Shown here piece by piece: positions 10,801 to 34,329 of a stretch of DNA of 64,000 nt; positions within the stretch are counted from its first letter, which is position 1, and the number at the start of each line of letters is the position of its first letter. Both the position numbers and the translations under genes were made by a program. This DNA is from Plumapathes pennacea. Taxonomy: Eukaryota > Cnidaria > Anthozoa > Antipatharia > Myriopathidae. The stretch covers positions 4,858,001-4,922,000 of the forward strand of contig OZ038472.1 in NCBI GenBank assembly GCA_964036295.1, read 5' to 3'. The notes beneath the pieces are model-generated. The model ran no database searches. It saw only the letters and a list, made by a program, of their open reading frames with translations, and had not been told where the DNA came from.

Positions 10801-13800
10801 ATAAAGCCAGGCAATAAAACGATCGAGCCGAGATGTTTGGGTGGATTTCTCACCTGAGCCAAAGCAACGAGACCAAGAATCATCCTTAGTTCCAGCACGT
10901 CCAGCTGGCCGGGGTTGGCACGGTTTACCTGGTTCCACATCAAGCCAAGCTTGTCACGTGTCACGCCCGAGGACAGCAACACGTGATACAGCTCACCGGT
11001 GTCAATAGTGTCCAGGCCCCCTGTTGTCCTGATGGTGACGTCATGATACACACTTGGCAGGTCAGTACCATTTACACACCAATCGGGCAACTGGGTTCCA
11101 TACAGGGCTTGGAGCTTTTCCGCAGGAGTCTGCTCAGCCTCTGTTTCTGATTTCAAGGAAGGATACATTTATGATTTTTTCAAGCCACATTAGATACAGG
11201 TGTAGGGACAGTGCACAGACATGGTTTAGCACCAGAAAGAGAGAGAGAGACACACACATAGACACACAGAGCAAACAGGCACAAAAGCAACAGTGGAAGA
11301 CATTACAAACAGATTGATCATGCTGGTTTTGGACACAACAAGTACATTTAACCAAGTCTAAAGGCACTGCTTCAAATAAAGCCCGCACAAATCCCTGTGG
11401 TGAACCCAGGGGAGGGTTGGAGGGGCCTTTGGCTCACACATTAGTATGAAATATACCAATCTGAACATTTACTTTTGTTGAAAAGTACATTTCAGGGAAT
11501 CTACAAACCCCACCCCAGTGATTCTTACCATGTTCCACATTTTCATCATTGCTCAAAACCGGCATAGCGTTTCCTGTGTTAGACTCTCCAGGTGCAAAAC
11601 CACTTGGATGTGCAACCATGCTTCCAGAGGTAGGGATGTTGAAACTGCTGCTTACCGAAGGAACTCGGCCAAGAGAATCCTGCGATGACACACTGCTACT
11701 TCTTGACTTTAATCCTCCCAATGAACTAGCCATTTCAAAAATTCCTGGCATGGCCAGCCCAGGGGATGACAAACCTGCAAAGCTGTCAGTTCGAGGTTTC
11801 TGCAGAAAGGTCATCCCAACGTTAACTGATCCAGAATTTGATTGCATGGGATTAGATGATGTGGGATTGTTCTGTGTTGCTATGACACCACTGGGTTGAG
11901 TCGTGTTGGCACAAGTTGATGAAGAGTTAGGGAAGTTAGCAGCAGAAACATTTGTAGGCTGTGAAGGTACTGCCCAAGAGGACTGTGAAAAAGGGCCCTG
12001 TCCTGCACCCAAAGCAGAAGGAGCCATTCCTGAAGATGGGACTAGAGAAAGGGCCAGAGAAAAATAACTATACATCAACAAATATGTGGTTGGATTTACT
12101 AACAGTAATTATACTGGTGAAAAAATGACTTTGACAGTATGCATGCCCTGATTGAAGCCATTTTTAAAATGGAAAGTAAAAAGTTGGTTAATTTATATAT
12201 AAAAGGACAACACACTTTTGCTGTTTTTTTCTTTCCCATTGTAAACAGCTGGGACATTAAAAGAGCTCTGGAGAAAGCAAAATGAAACCTTTCAATTGTT
12301 CTCTGCAATATCCCACATGTTTACATCAGAGAACCAAGTGCATTACGTTGCTTAAGAAACAACTTACAGAACCAAAGTATATGGTACAATATATTCCATT
12401 GGTCAGTGCTCAACATTAAGGTTTTAGGTTTGTTGCCCTTCAGACTGGTTCATAATTTCTGGTTGCCCAGCCCTGACTTCACCTGTCCGACCAAAATTTT
12501 TGGTTGCCCCGGGCATAGCAGGCAACCATTAATGTTGAGCACTGACTGGTAATGTCAGATTACTGTACCTTGAATTCCTGGACCAAATGACCTGGCCTCT
12601 TGAAAATCACTAAATTCATCTGCAACTGCATCCTGTCCAGGAATGGATGCACCTTGGGCAAAGTCTCCAAAGTCGTCTGTCCCACCCGCTGCAAGTGTTG
12701 TTGGAGCTTGTCCTGAATTGTCATGTGTCATGAATTCAATACCATAGGGTGCTGCGTGGGAGTTAGGGCTGCCAGACTGGTAAGAGCTGCCAGGTCTAGA
12801 AACTGCATGTAGACCATGAGAGTTAAAAAAAAAAAAAGATCAGTAAAGGTAACCCCCCTAATATAAGGCTCCCAGTCTCAGGATTAGTTTAAATATCTGA
12901 GCTGATCTGAATAAACTTCAACTTCTCTCTTTTCAATCCCTCGGCCAAGATATTGCCAGATATAGTGTGAAGAAATTTGATTGAACTTTCAACTATTATT
13001 CTCAGTACATCGCCCAAACATTTCCTTGTGAGAACTTCTATTGTGAGCTTAGAGGATACAAAGAGCAGCCTAGCATTATCTTGTTAAAAGTTTTCCTCCT
13101 TAATTCCAAAGTGTGTGATACTAAATGTTCCAACTATTCTCACATGGTTCCACTAGCTTTTAAAGGGATGGATTTAATAAGACCATACATAAAACTCAAG
13201 AAATGTTGTTTAAAATGTTACAAATAGATGTCACAGGTACATGTAATATTGTAAACAACTGCACTGGTCAATACTGTTTGTGCTTGTTGTACATAATTTA
13301 CATTACATGTATGTGGTCAGTAGCACACTAGTAAATGGTTCATTGGTAGTACACCTTTCTGTTGGTTAGTAAACTATTCATGATAAGTAAATGGTTCATT
13401 GGTACACTTTTTGTGTGTTTGGTAGATATGTTATACATGAAGATGTTGTAGATTATGTAGATATGATGTGTCCAGCCGTCACAGTCACAGTCACTAGAAA
13501 AATGTTGCACTCTTGTCTAAAAAACACCCATCTCACATAAAAAATACTTACAGATGCTTGATGCAGGAGCATGTTTCGTTGCTCCCTTGGATGATGATTC
13601 CATTCCTAATGAGCCAATCAAGTTCATTGCTGTGGATGTTGTCCCTTTTTCTTTCTTCCCAAACAAGTTATCGACTGCCAGGTGACTTGCTGCACCTTTC
13701 TTCTGGCTCTGCAGTTTCCTTTGCTGCATTTCAAAATTGTGCCTCCTTCGGAGTTCTTCTTGCTTCTTCTTGTTTTCTTCAGCTTGTTTTCTCTGCTGCT

Positions 13801-15778
13801 CCATTACTTTCTGCTGCTGTTGTTGTTGCTGCATCATAAACTGTTGCTGCTGCATCTGCATGTTTGGAATTCCTTGTCCAGCATTTGATACCCCTGGGTA
13901 CAGTGCCATGCCTTGTCCAACATTAGATGTCCCTGGGTATGGCGCCATATCTTGTCCAGCAGCAGCTGTCCCAGGATATGATAACCTAGGCTGTCCAACT
14001 TGGTAACCACCAAATCCCGCTTGAAATCCCTGCTGAAAAGATGGACATTGGGTAAGCTTTTTTATATGTACTGTACTGGATGGCTGTTGAACTTGAAGAA
14101 CTTGAAAATCATGCAAAGAAAAAACACAACCAGTAAGTAGTTGTCTTTGGAAATGTAGGAATGATTAGAAGAACTTGTCAACATTAATATGTGAAGAAAC
14201 TACAGTGGAACCCCGGGTATGGCCACTATCAGGACAGAAAAATCTGGCCGTATTAATGTGGTTCTCACATGTTAAAATGACTGGGTGTTTTTTCCATGGG
14301 ATAAAAAAAGTGGCCGTAATAACAGGGTGGCCCTATAAGGCGGGGTTCCACTGTACTTGGTAAATATGACATTAGTGTTAATCTGTCAAAGACACAACAC
14401 TGGTCCAAAACAGTATTCTATAGAGAGATTGCTTCTCTATCTAGATGGGGTGCTGTGCAGATTTACTGTATTTTACTGTACATTCAAATCACAAACCTGA
14501 GGTTGTTGCTGCATGAACGGTTGACCCCTGAAAGCAGCAGGATTAGGCTGGAAATTTCTGGGGCCAAATCCCTGTTGAGCCATACCTATAAAGATAAACC
14601 CAAGAAAATGGTAGAGTTATAACAATAATATTATTTAAAAGGTTAATCAACACTGGTGAGTGAGTTATGGCTCAATTATTTGCCATTTTTATACCTCAGA
14701 TGACCACTATTTTGTTTGAAATCATGTACTGTATTAAACTCTCTGAGCGGCTAAAGTGCCTAGACAGAACAGATGAGGAGCTTAAAATAACTGCATCTGT
14801 TATCAAAGCATTTAATATTTATCTCAGATGAATACTAGGAGTATCACAAAAATGAGTTAAACTAAAACTTATTTAGCAATATTATTTACAGTGAGAAGAT
14901 GAGAATCATAAATTTTAACCATCTTGAAAGTCAGGCACCAACATTGTTGACATTATTATATCAGTAACCACACCTTCACGCAACCATAAAATACCTGGAG
15001 TCACTGCCAGAAAGTTATGTGTCTGATCTTTGTATCAGTCACACTTCATAGTTACCAATAAAGCATTAAAGCATTACCACAGATGACTCATGCATCTAGG
15101 CAAATTAGTTGTTAGCATTACAGTATAAAAACAGCCAATGATATACTATACTCCACATTCAATATTTTGATTGTTAAATATTTTTAATTTTATTGATTCA
15201 CTATATACGGTATCCAACATTTACACGTGCTGCACAATAGTTCAGTGGACTTCCTTCACAGTTTTCAGTCTTTCTCATAAATTTCTTCTTCCAATCAATC
15301 TTTCCAACGTACTGGAAAAATTAAACTATAAAATTTAATACTAGTAACTAAATACCTATGAATTATAAATTTTTAAAACATTCATTTCCACATCAAATAC
15401 AATATTGTAAAAATTGGAACATAAACAAAACAAATACATATTTCTATTCGTGATGGGGTAACTTTAAATTCAAGAGAACACTCCCCTTTGATTTTCATCT
15501 TTAGATTTTACAAAAGAACAAGTCATTTAAAAACGAGGAAACTCTATAGTAATCTCTTTGTACGTGTCATCTGCTGTAGGTAGTTCATTAATTTCCGGCT
15601 ACAGTGTATCAATAAATTTTTAACATACTGGTTACGATCAAACGACCGAAGAACAATCTTTTCGACTACTAAACCATAGATCCTTGCGAAAGTACCAGAT
15701 ATACCAACCTTGCATTTGCCGGCCTTGGCTTCGGCCTCGCCCTTGAAACATCTGGTTATTTCCGAAGTTGAACGCCAT
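4521..15778 (-). CDS. SYNRG: Synergin gamma, AP-1 gamma-ear binding protein (12 exons)
   Basis: Exons, 5' to 3': 15778-15709, 14585-14497, 14032-13552, 12802-12569, 12029-11529, 11146-10854, 10657-10568, 9486-7609, 7231-7081, 6020-5964, 5277-5186, 4709-4521. All have GT-AG borders and the phases close to 1374 codons (human about 1314). In order: a Gln/Gly-rich start with a Q-rich coiled coil (exon 3); an EH-like domain (exon 6, WCVNGTDLPSVYHDV...LYHVLLSSGV); many acidic-Phe motifs (DDFGDF, DEFSDF; exons 4 and 8) and DKYSAF/DKYSVF motifs; a helical region (exons 9-11, EVYRVTRRIRASV); and a conserved tail ACGVCLLNV...YGGRQYHTTCANFW. In mammals the DFxDF motifs bind the AP-1 gamma ear on trans-Golgi and endosome coats. 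Exon 9 uses a plain acceptor (TTTGAAG|GAT) and is the least certain border. Introns hold several MITEs. Confidence 0.95.
4770..4797. repeat. (GA)n microsatellite in the last SYNRG intron
   Basis: About 14 GA repeats, 60 bases upstream (in SYNRG's direction) of the last exon's acceptor. Confidence 0.9.
5456..5601. mobile_element. Mutator-like foldback MITE (copy 2), SYNRG intron 11
   Basis: TACCCTGGGTTCC at the left and GGAAACCAGGGTA at the right, with internal arms TCTCGCTCTCGGAAGCTCCG and GAGAGCGAGATACCTCTGG. Flanks ACGAAGACA (5447-5455) and ACAAAGACA (5602-5610) form a 9-base duplication with one mismatch. Same family as 4348-4512. Confidence 0.82.
5646..5911. mobile_element. Foldback element in SYNRG intron 10
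   Basis: CGTAACTGACAAGCTAAA near 5646 is repeated inverted near 5911 (TTTAGCTTGTCAGTTACG), each arm followed inward by (A)TACCCAAC / GTTGGGTA. The interior also has inner inverted pieces (TTAGTGTTATAG / CTAGCGTTATAG). No coding potential. The transposon class is not clear. Confidence 0.65.
6147..6340 (+). mobile_element. Abundant 200-bp MITE (TTTCACTCCCAA family), copy in SYNRG intron 9
   Basis: Shares the family core: CATTCCCAAGAGTGATCAAC, CTTCAATTTCTCCTTCAG, AAGGAGAACATGGCTTTTGA, and GGTTGGGAGAATCTGCATTT. The best-preserved copy (27485-27692) ends with TTGGGAGTGAAAGGGTT, the inverse of AACCCTTTCACTCCCAA at 34860, so it is bounded by inverted repeats of about 17 bases. Confidence 0.75.
6518..6995. 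repeat. Complex inverted/tandem repeat in SYNRG intron 9
   Basis: A module of about 95 bases (AACCCTATATATTGACCTAC, then ATGAATGATACCGCAAG, a GC-rich CGCGC core and GGGCGCAGAGGAGTTCGCTT) occurs twice on the plus strand (from about 6520 and 6620) and twice inverted (ending about 6810 and 6957). The centre contains two copies of CGTACTAAGTATAAA. This makes a large nested palindrome. Confidence 0.75.
7336..7581. mobile_element. Mutator-like foldback MITE, second family (copy 1), SYNRG intron 8
   Basis: TAGCCTGCGAAGCAAGCGTT at the left is inverted at the right as AACGCTTGCTTCGCAGGCTA; the arms continue through TTTTTCGATTTT and GGCGAGC...AATTGGGG to a short central loop, so almost the whole element folds on itself. 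Flanks GGAAAAACA (7327-7335) and GGCAAAACA (7582-7590) are a 9-base duplication with one mismatch. The element ends 27 bases from the donor of SYNRG exon 8. A second copy lies at 61213-61365. Confidence 0.85.
8045..8410 (-). repeat. In-frame coding repeat, acidic-Phe motif array in SYNRG exon 8
   Basis: On the minus strand this stretch encodes a run of units of about 20 residues, each with a D-F-G-(D/N)-F core followed by (A/S)(S/G)P(E/K/A)F and (S/D)V(P/S)PK. I count seven cores from DDDFGDFEGPEF to DDDFGDFRS. The DNA repeat is visible as recurring TTGCCGAAGTC / TTGCCAAAATC blocks. Confidence 0.88.
9525..9715 (-). mobile_element. TTTCACTCCCAA-family MITE, inverted copy next to SYNRG exon 8
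   Basis: Inverted and decayed copy: CAAATTCTCCCAACTATAAA, AATGAGAATTGATATCACAA, CAAATTCTCCATACTAAATG. It starts about 40 bases from the acceptor of exon 8. Confidence 0.65.
10398..10594 (-). repeat. Tandem duplication of the 3' end of SYNRG exon 7 with a MITE fragment
   Basis: AACTCACCTCTAACACGTCTTCCGGAAAGGAAGG at 10561-10594 carries the end of exon 7 and its donor. A near copy (CTCCAGCACGTCTTCCGG) stands at about 10399-10432, also with a GTGAG donor. Between them lies a piece of the TTTCACTCCCAA-family MITE (about 10434-10560, inverted). Both copies can encode FPEDVLE before the donor. The far copy has no acceptor of its own that I can see. Confidence 0.8.
12404..12544. mobile_element. MITE with CAGTGCTC(A/G)ACATTAA ends, SYNRG intron 4
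   Basis: CAGTGCTCAACATTAAGGTT at the left is inverted as AATGTTGAGCACTG at the right; the interior pairs GGTTGCCC / GGGCAACC and AAATTTTTGGTTG / CATAATTTCTGG. The copy at 57546-57711 has the same structure and a clear 5-base flank duplication. A third, half copy starts near 54878. Confidence 0.75.
14201..14355. mobile_element. Mariner-like MITE, SYNRG intron 2
   Basis: TACAGTGGAACCCCGGGTAT at the left; GGCGGGGTTCCACTGTA at the right. Bounded by TA, as expected for Tc1/mariner-type insertion. 155 bases, no coding capacity. Confidence 0.85.
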
Positions 15779-16062
15779 GTTGATCTCACTTTCAATTCGG
15801 TTGTGAAATCTTTCCAGCGGCTTTTCCGAGGTCTTCGGAGAATGTCTTCGTCAATTTTTCTCCTGGTCTGATACTCCTGATCATCCCTCTAGGCTCTCAA
15901 ATACACTGAGTTGTCTAATTCAGCTGTCCTACTCAATAATTACCGAAAATATAGGAGCATTTCGGCAATGTCGCCGCTGCCGACATGTTTCATACGCATG
16001 ACCGCTAGTCTCAAAACGTGCAGGCGCCTCAGTGGTGAAGTAAAAAAGACTGGGACCCAGTT
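15779..16062. promoter_or_regulatory. Divergent promoter region between SYNRG and promethin-like 2
   Basis: The SYNRG start codon (15778, minus) and the promethin-like frame (from 16063, plus, or Met at 16369) face away from each other with 0.3-0.6 kb between. No TATA box is evident. The placement makes a shared bidirectional promoter likely, but this is inferred from position only. Confidence 0.45.
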
Positions 16063-17337
16063 TTGATTGTAGGCGCGCGGCGCGCGCATTTTGTTCTTTT
16101 GAGTGTTGTGATGTCACCTTTCACTCGTCACCACCATTCGTACGCAACGTTCCAAAAAACTCAAAGCACTTTTGTAAGAAGTACCTTTTTGAGAGGCTCT
16201 TCTTTTTGCGATATTGCTAAAGTTTTAAAACGCTGTTTAAATCACACAAAGATTCCGTTTGGGATGGACCGTGCGAGCTGCGAGAGGTGCGTAAATGCGT
16301 TGTACTTGTTTCAAATTTCCCCGAACATGGTTTTGAGTAAATTCTTGTTATCTTCCAGGTATCTCAGGATGCTTTCGCAACTGGAGCTCGTCTATCCCAG
16401 GGTTTCTAGAAACGTGCGAATAGCTCAGAGATTGTTCTTGGAAATTCCCACCCGGGAGGTAATGAAGAAGGCGCAAGGAATCTGGCAATTTGCCAATCGC
16501 CACCCGGTTATCACAGCCACGGTTTTGCTCCTTCTCTTTACCATCTTCCTGCCGCTCGTGCTCTTCTCCGCCTTCGTCCTGACCTGTCTCCTGATTGGTC
16601 TAGGCACAGCTCTGGTTATCCTCACTAGTTTTCTCATTCTCGCTGGGATCCTGAGCCTGCCGTTTGTTTTGCCAGCGTTGGCTCTGACAGTCATCGCCAC
16701 TACTTCAATGTACTTCGGAATTCGTTTTACCATGACCACCGTGAGATGGGTCCGCGGGCAGATTGGGTGCGCCTTCTTGAAACCTTCGGGTGTTTATCGT
16801 GAACTCCATCACCGCTTCAGTGAGCTATTCCTCAGCTGCACCGGAGACATATTTATCAGTCACTTTCAGAAATCGGACAAGCCCGCACAGGGCGAAGCCG
16901 ATAGCGCGTCTGAAGAAAGAGAGGCCGAAGATGAGGACGGTGATGGCCGCCGACTGACGGATGTGCGAGAAAACGACGCCACTACGGACCCTGTTGAAAA
17001 GGACAAAACCGCCCCTAAGGCCTCTCGCCCAAAGGACCGAGACACAAGAAAGAGACGTAAAAAGCTCGACACTGATGCTCAAAAAGGAGCTTCGGGCGCC
17101 ACATACACAGGGCGCGGTAAGTGGGGCCATAATGATGTGCATCAAGGTGATGCTGCAGTCCAGTCAGCCTGTCCAGCGGATGGCGGGGAGAGCGACGACG
17201 ATTTCACGGAAGCTTCCGAGTGGTTGACCGAGGACGAGTTTGGAAATATTATTCCCGACTACAGAGATAAAGATATGAAGCTATATGACGCAATGGCTAG
17301 GAAGGGCTTCAAAGAGTACGAGCCATGGCCGTACTGA
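16063..17337 (+). CDS. Promethin/LDAF1-like membrane protein, paralogue 2
   Basis: Open frame of up to 424 codons. TCTTCCAG|GTATCTCAGG at about 16351-16368 looks like a splice acceptor just before Met103 (16369), so the upstream part may be 5' UTR or another exon. From Met103 the protein matches the copy at 2.7 kb: QLE..YP.VSRNVR, E-P-TRE, HPVITA, then a hydrophobic region at residues 148-215 with prolines near 164 and 200, as in promethin hairpins. It then has a long acidic and basic low-complexity tail (residues 270-350) and an aromatic, acidic end (FTEASEWLTEDEFGNIIPDY, final EYEPWPY). Vertebrate promethin ends soon after the hairpin. Lipid-droplet role is inferred from family only. AATAAA at 17488-17493. 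Confidence 0.74.
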   Translation: MIVGARRAHFVLLSVVMSPFTRHHHSYATFQKTQSTFVRSTFLRGSSFCDIAKVLKRCLNHTKIPFGMDRASCERCVNALYLFQISPNMVLSKFLLSSRYLRMLSQLELVYPRVSRNVRIAQRLFLEIPTREVMKKAQGIWQFANRHPVITATVLLLLFTIFLPLVLFSAFVLTCLLIGLGTALVILTSFLILAGILSLPFVLPALALTVIATTSMYFGIRFTMTTVRWVRGQIGCAFLKPSGVYRELHHRFSELFLSCTGDIFISHFQKSDKPAQGEADSASEEREAEDEDGDGRRLTDVRENDATTDPVEKDKTAPKASRPKDRDTRKRRKKLDTDAQKGASGATYTGRGKWGHNDVHQGDAAVQSACPADGGESDDDFTEASEWLTEDEFGNIIPDYRDKDMKLYDAMARKGFKEYEPWPY

Positions 17338-17794
17338 GATATATATATATGTATAGTCCGCCATTTTGTTCAGTATTTGTATATCATTCCTTGGTAGAAT
17401 TTTGTCGTCGTCCTTTTCAATTTCTGATCGAGTCATTCAATTATTTGTTATCAAACTAACTGACTGAAAGTCTGGGACCACTTTGCTAATAAAGTAGTTG
17501 TTGCGTAGATGGACTTGATTTGCTGCGTTCCGCTGAAGTTGCTAGCCCTTTGTTCCCTTGCATCTAAATTCTCCCAACCTATTTGCTGTCTTGTACTGCA
17601 GTACAGAGGAGAAAATCCAAAAGAGTGTTTAATTTATTTTTAACCAATACTATGACACATACTGGCGACGACACAAATTCGAACAAGATTGAAGATGTTG
17701 TTTACGAGTATAAGTCTGTTTCCGAGGTCGCCCAGGCCCAGCTCCCCGGCTAAGTACGAGAGCAGCAAGGGGGAGACATCAGAAGTCAGTCGAG
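17338..17794. other. Convergent spacer between promethin-like 2 and XAB2
   Basis: Holds polyadenylation hexamers for both strands: AATAAA at 17488-17493 for the plus gene and TTTATT at 17633-17638 (AATAAA on the minus strand) 157 bases after the XAB2 stop. No other gene seen. Confidence 0.5.
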
Positions 17795-31521
<13,727 letters not shown>

Positions 31522-31609
31522 CTTGATTCTCAAACAAGTCACCCAAATAGTGCTGAAAATTATCACATTCAACGTGACTCGGCCACGGGAGGCGAATTCC
31601 CACGTAAGG

Positions 31610-31678
31610 ATGGTTACCCCCTCCCGCAGTCTGATTATATTATGTCAGCGGTCGCCCCTCAACAGTAATAACTGACTG
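31610..31678 (-). repeat. Repeat fragment, inverted relative of 32189-32255 and 32612-32680
   Basis: GGTTACCCCCTCCCGCAGTC...GACATAATATAATC (as reverse complement) and the CAGTGGGGCGACCGCTGAC block recur in both downstream copies. Confidence 0.8.
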
Positions 31679-32090
31679 ACAGAAGTGCAGTGATAAATAA
31701 CGTCACATCGGAGTGAAATAGCGTGTACGAAGAAAGACGTAAAGTATAAAATATCTAAGTTCCTAAAGCGTTTTATTTGAAACGTGCATACGATACTCTT
31801 TTATAGAAAATTAGCGCTTCGTGTAAATTTAGTAAATGTAACTAAAATCAACGTGAATCAGAAAAAAATATCCCGGAAGGGGAAGGGGAGGGTCCCATCA
31901 ATACTGCATGCGCCGCCTCAAAGGCAGTATCGTTTTTTAACATTTTTGAGGCTGCAAAAGGGGATCAATTTTGCCTTTTTGGTCTGAAATAGTAGATTTT
32001 GCATATTTTGGTATTTGGTTGCAGAAATAGGGTAAAATATTTTGGTATACAGAGTCTGAAAAAGGGTCGACAAATCTCAAATATATTTTT

Positions 32091-32677
32091 ATTTACATTT
32101 TGGAGCAATGCTACCTAACACGAACACAGAAAACGGCAAATAGAAAGAAACCATAACAGCGCGAAAATTACCGCTGCTTCAAGGTTGGTCAGTTATTAAT
32201 ACAGTGGGGCGACCGCTGACATAATATAATCAGACTGCGGGAGGGGGTAACCAATGTTTGCCTCAAGGTTGCTTGTCCCCATTCTCCCAAGAAGCCTGAG
32301 GTTGCTGGTCCCCATTCCCCCAAGAAGCCTGAGGTTGCTGGTCCCCATTCCCCCAAGGGTCTGAGGTTGCTGGTCCCCATTCTCCCAAAGAACCTGAGGT
32401 TGCTGGTCCCCATTCCCCAACCCCCAAGGTTGCTGGTCCCCATTCCCCCGAGGGGTCTGAGGTGAACCTCTGCGAGAAGCTGGTAACGAGTCATTCACAA
32501 ATCATCCTTTTATTATTTACATTTTGGAGCGATGCTACCTAACACGAACACAGAAAACGGCAACTAGAAAGAAACCATAACAGCGCGAAAATTACCGCTG
32601 CTTCACGTTTGGTTAGTTATTAATACAGTGGGGCGACCGCTGACATAATATAATCAGACTGCGGGAGGGGGTAACCA
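32091..32677. repeat. Direct duplication (period about 424) around a 33-base minisatellite
   Basis: ATTTACATTTTGGAGCAATG through GCGGGAGGGGGTAACCA occurs at 32091-32253 and again at 32515-32677. Between them, about 32261-32463 holds six or so copies of a 33-base unit (GAGGTTGCTGGTCCCCATTC + CCCCAAGAAGCCT). The unit length keeps an open frame on the minus strand (GMGTSNLRLLG repeats), which I take as a by-product. Confidence 0.85.
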
Positions 32678-33067
32678 TCATTACGTGGGAATTCGCTTCC
32701 CCTCGGGTACCATTCGTCGCACTGAGCCCACGCAATACATCCTTCCTGTCAGCGGTAACAGCGCCATTCTAATTTTTCCGAATCTTTTCGGCCAAAGTTC
32801 GGCAGATGTTCGGGAAATTGACATAAGTTAAAGTTTATGTTAAATATATTATTGTTGGTAAATAGTTACTGGATAGGGTGCTATTTGATTAACCTGCAAG
32901 CAGACTTGCCCGTCCGTTCCTTGTTGCCATATTTCAAGCGATAAACATCAAGCGATAAAAACCCGAAGTGACACCGAATGACAACTTCCGCCAAAATGTG
33001 CCTGGCTGCTCAGCAATTCAAACGCCCAAGCGCCTGGAAGAAATTCACCTCAAGTGGATTTTCCAAC

Positions 33068-34231
33068 ATGAGCGACCTGCCGCGAGGATGGGAAGAGAGA
33101 GTGTCCAAGTCCACTGGGAAGAAATACTACTTCAACAGAACGACAAATGCAAGTACATGGGAGAAACCCACAAGCGACCAAGTGCGGGCTTCTCATCTGC
33201 TTGTCAAACACTGTGATTCGAGAAGGCCTTCATCGTGGAAGGAAGAACGAATCACGCGATCATTTGAAGAAGCTTTGGAGATTATCCGAGGTAGAAATCA
33301 TTGCGTGTCAAAAATATTGTCGCCATACTCTCTCGCAGATACGTATTCCTTCGCTTCTGATGCAGTGATTTTATCAAATAAGTTTTTCTGGTGAACTACA
33401 GTGTACACACGTAAAAATTGGAAAATGTTGTGGAGCGACTGGCCGTCAAACTTCATGGCATGTCTAATTCTCAGAAATGATGGAACTCTAACCCTAAGTT
33501 CAACTATAACCCGGGAGGGTTCGGTTGGGTTTTGTGAATTTAATAGACATGCTGCAAACTTCCACATTTTCACACACCAACACACTTTTAAGACTCCAGA
33601 CTACCTGTTGTCTGCATCAACGGATAGATACACTTCTTGGCATTTGAACCAAACACAACATGTTTCAGACAGTGAGATAAGAACATTAAAGAAAAAAAAG
33701 AAAAAAAGTTTTGGCAGTCATTTCATCCTGATAAATGTCCATTCAGGCTTCCAACAGATGATCCTGTCAGGGAAGGTAACTCTGGCTGAGTTGGCTACAA
33801 CAGAGAGTGACTGTAGCAGTGCAAGGAAAGGTGGAGACCTGGGATTCTTTGGCCCTGGCCAGATGCAGAGTGAGTTTGAGCAGCGAATGCTTTCTGGGCA
33901 TGTGAGCCTATGACATGTCACCCACAATTTCTGGTTTTTCAGACAGTTTGTTTTAACCTTTAATTCCAGTTCATCACCATCACCCCCCTAGATTGCAGCT
34001 ACAGAACTATTTGAATAACTGAACTTAAGAAGCTGCCACAGAACATCTGAACTTAAATTGAAGAGTAGTTATCACCTTTTTCAGAATCAAAAAAATGTGT
34101 TTGCATTTAGAGTCTTTGCATTGATTGAAATTGTATGGTACTCACATGTAGTATTCTTATTTTATTCTTTGCAGAAGCATTTGAAGAGGCCACGTGAGTA
34201 TTTCTGGTCTTTCATTCTCATTACATACCGT

Positions 34232-34329
<98 letters not shown>

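Noticed and set aside
12796..12797. TCTAG as the acceptor of SYNRG exon 4
   Set aside because: It would put a stop in frame. The acceptor CATGCAG ending at 12803 restores the DDFGDF frame.
32189..32498. Protein of GMGTSNL repeats on the minus strand
   Set aside because: A 33-base minisatellite keeps any open frame. There is no start context, splice partner or flanking coding sequence.
32861..32960. ATGGCAACAAGG... on the minus strand as the first XAB2 exon
   Set aside because: Its donor leaves phase 1, while exon 2 needs phase 0 to keep the conserved EEADLAYEEE. The exon at 31521-31492 fits in phase and sequence.
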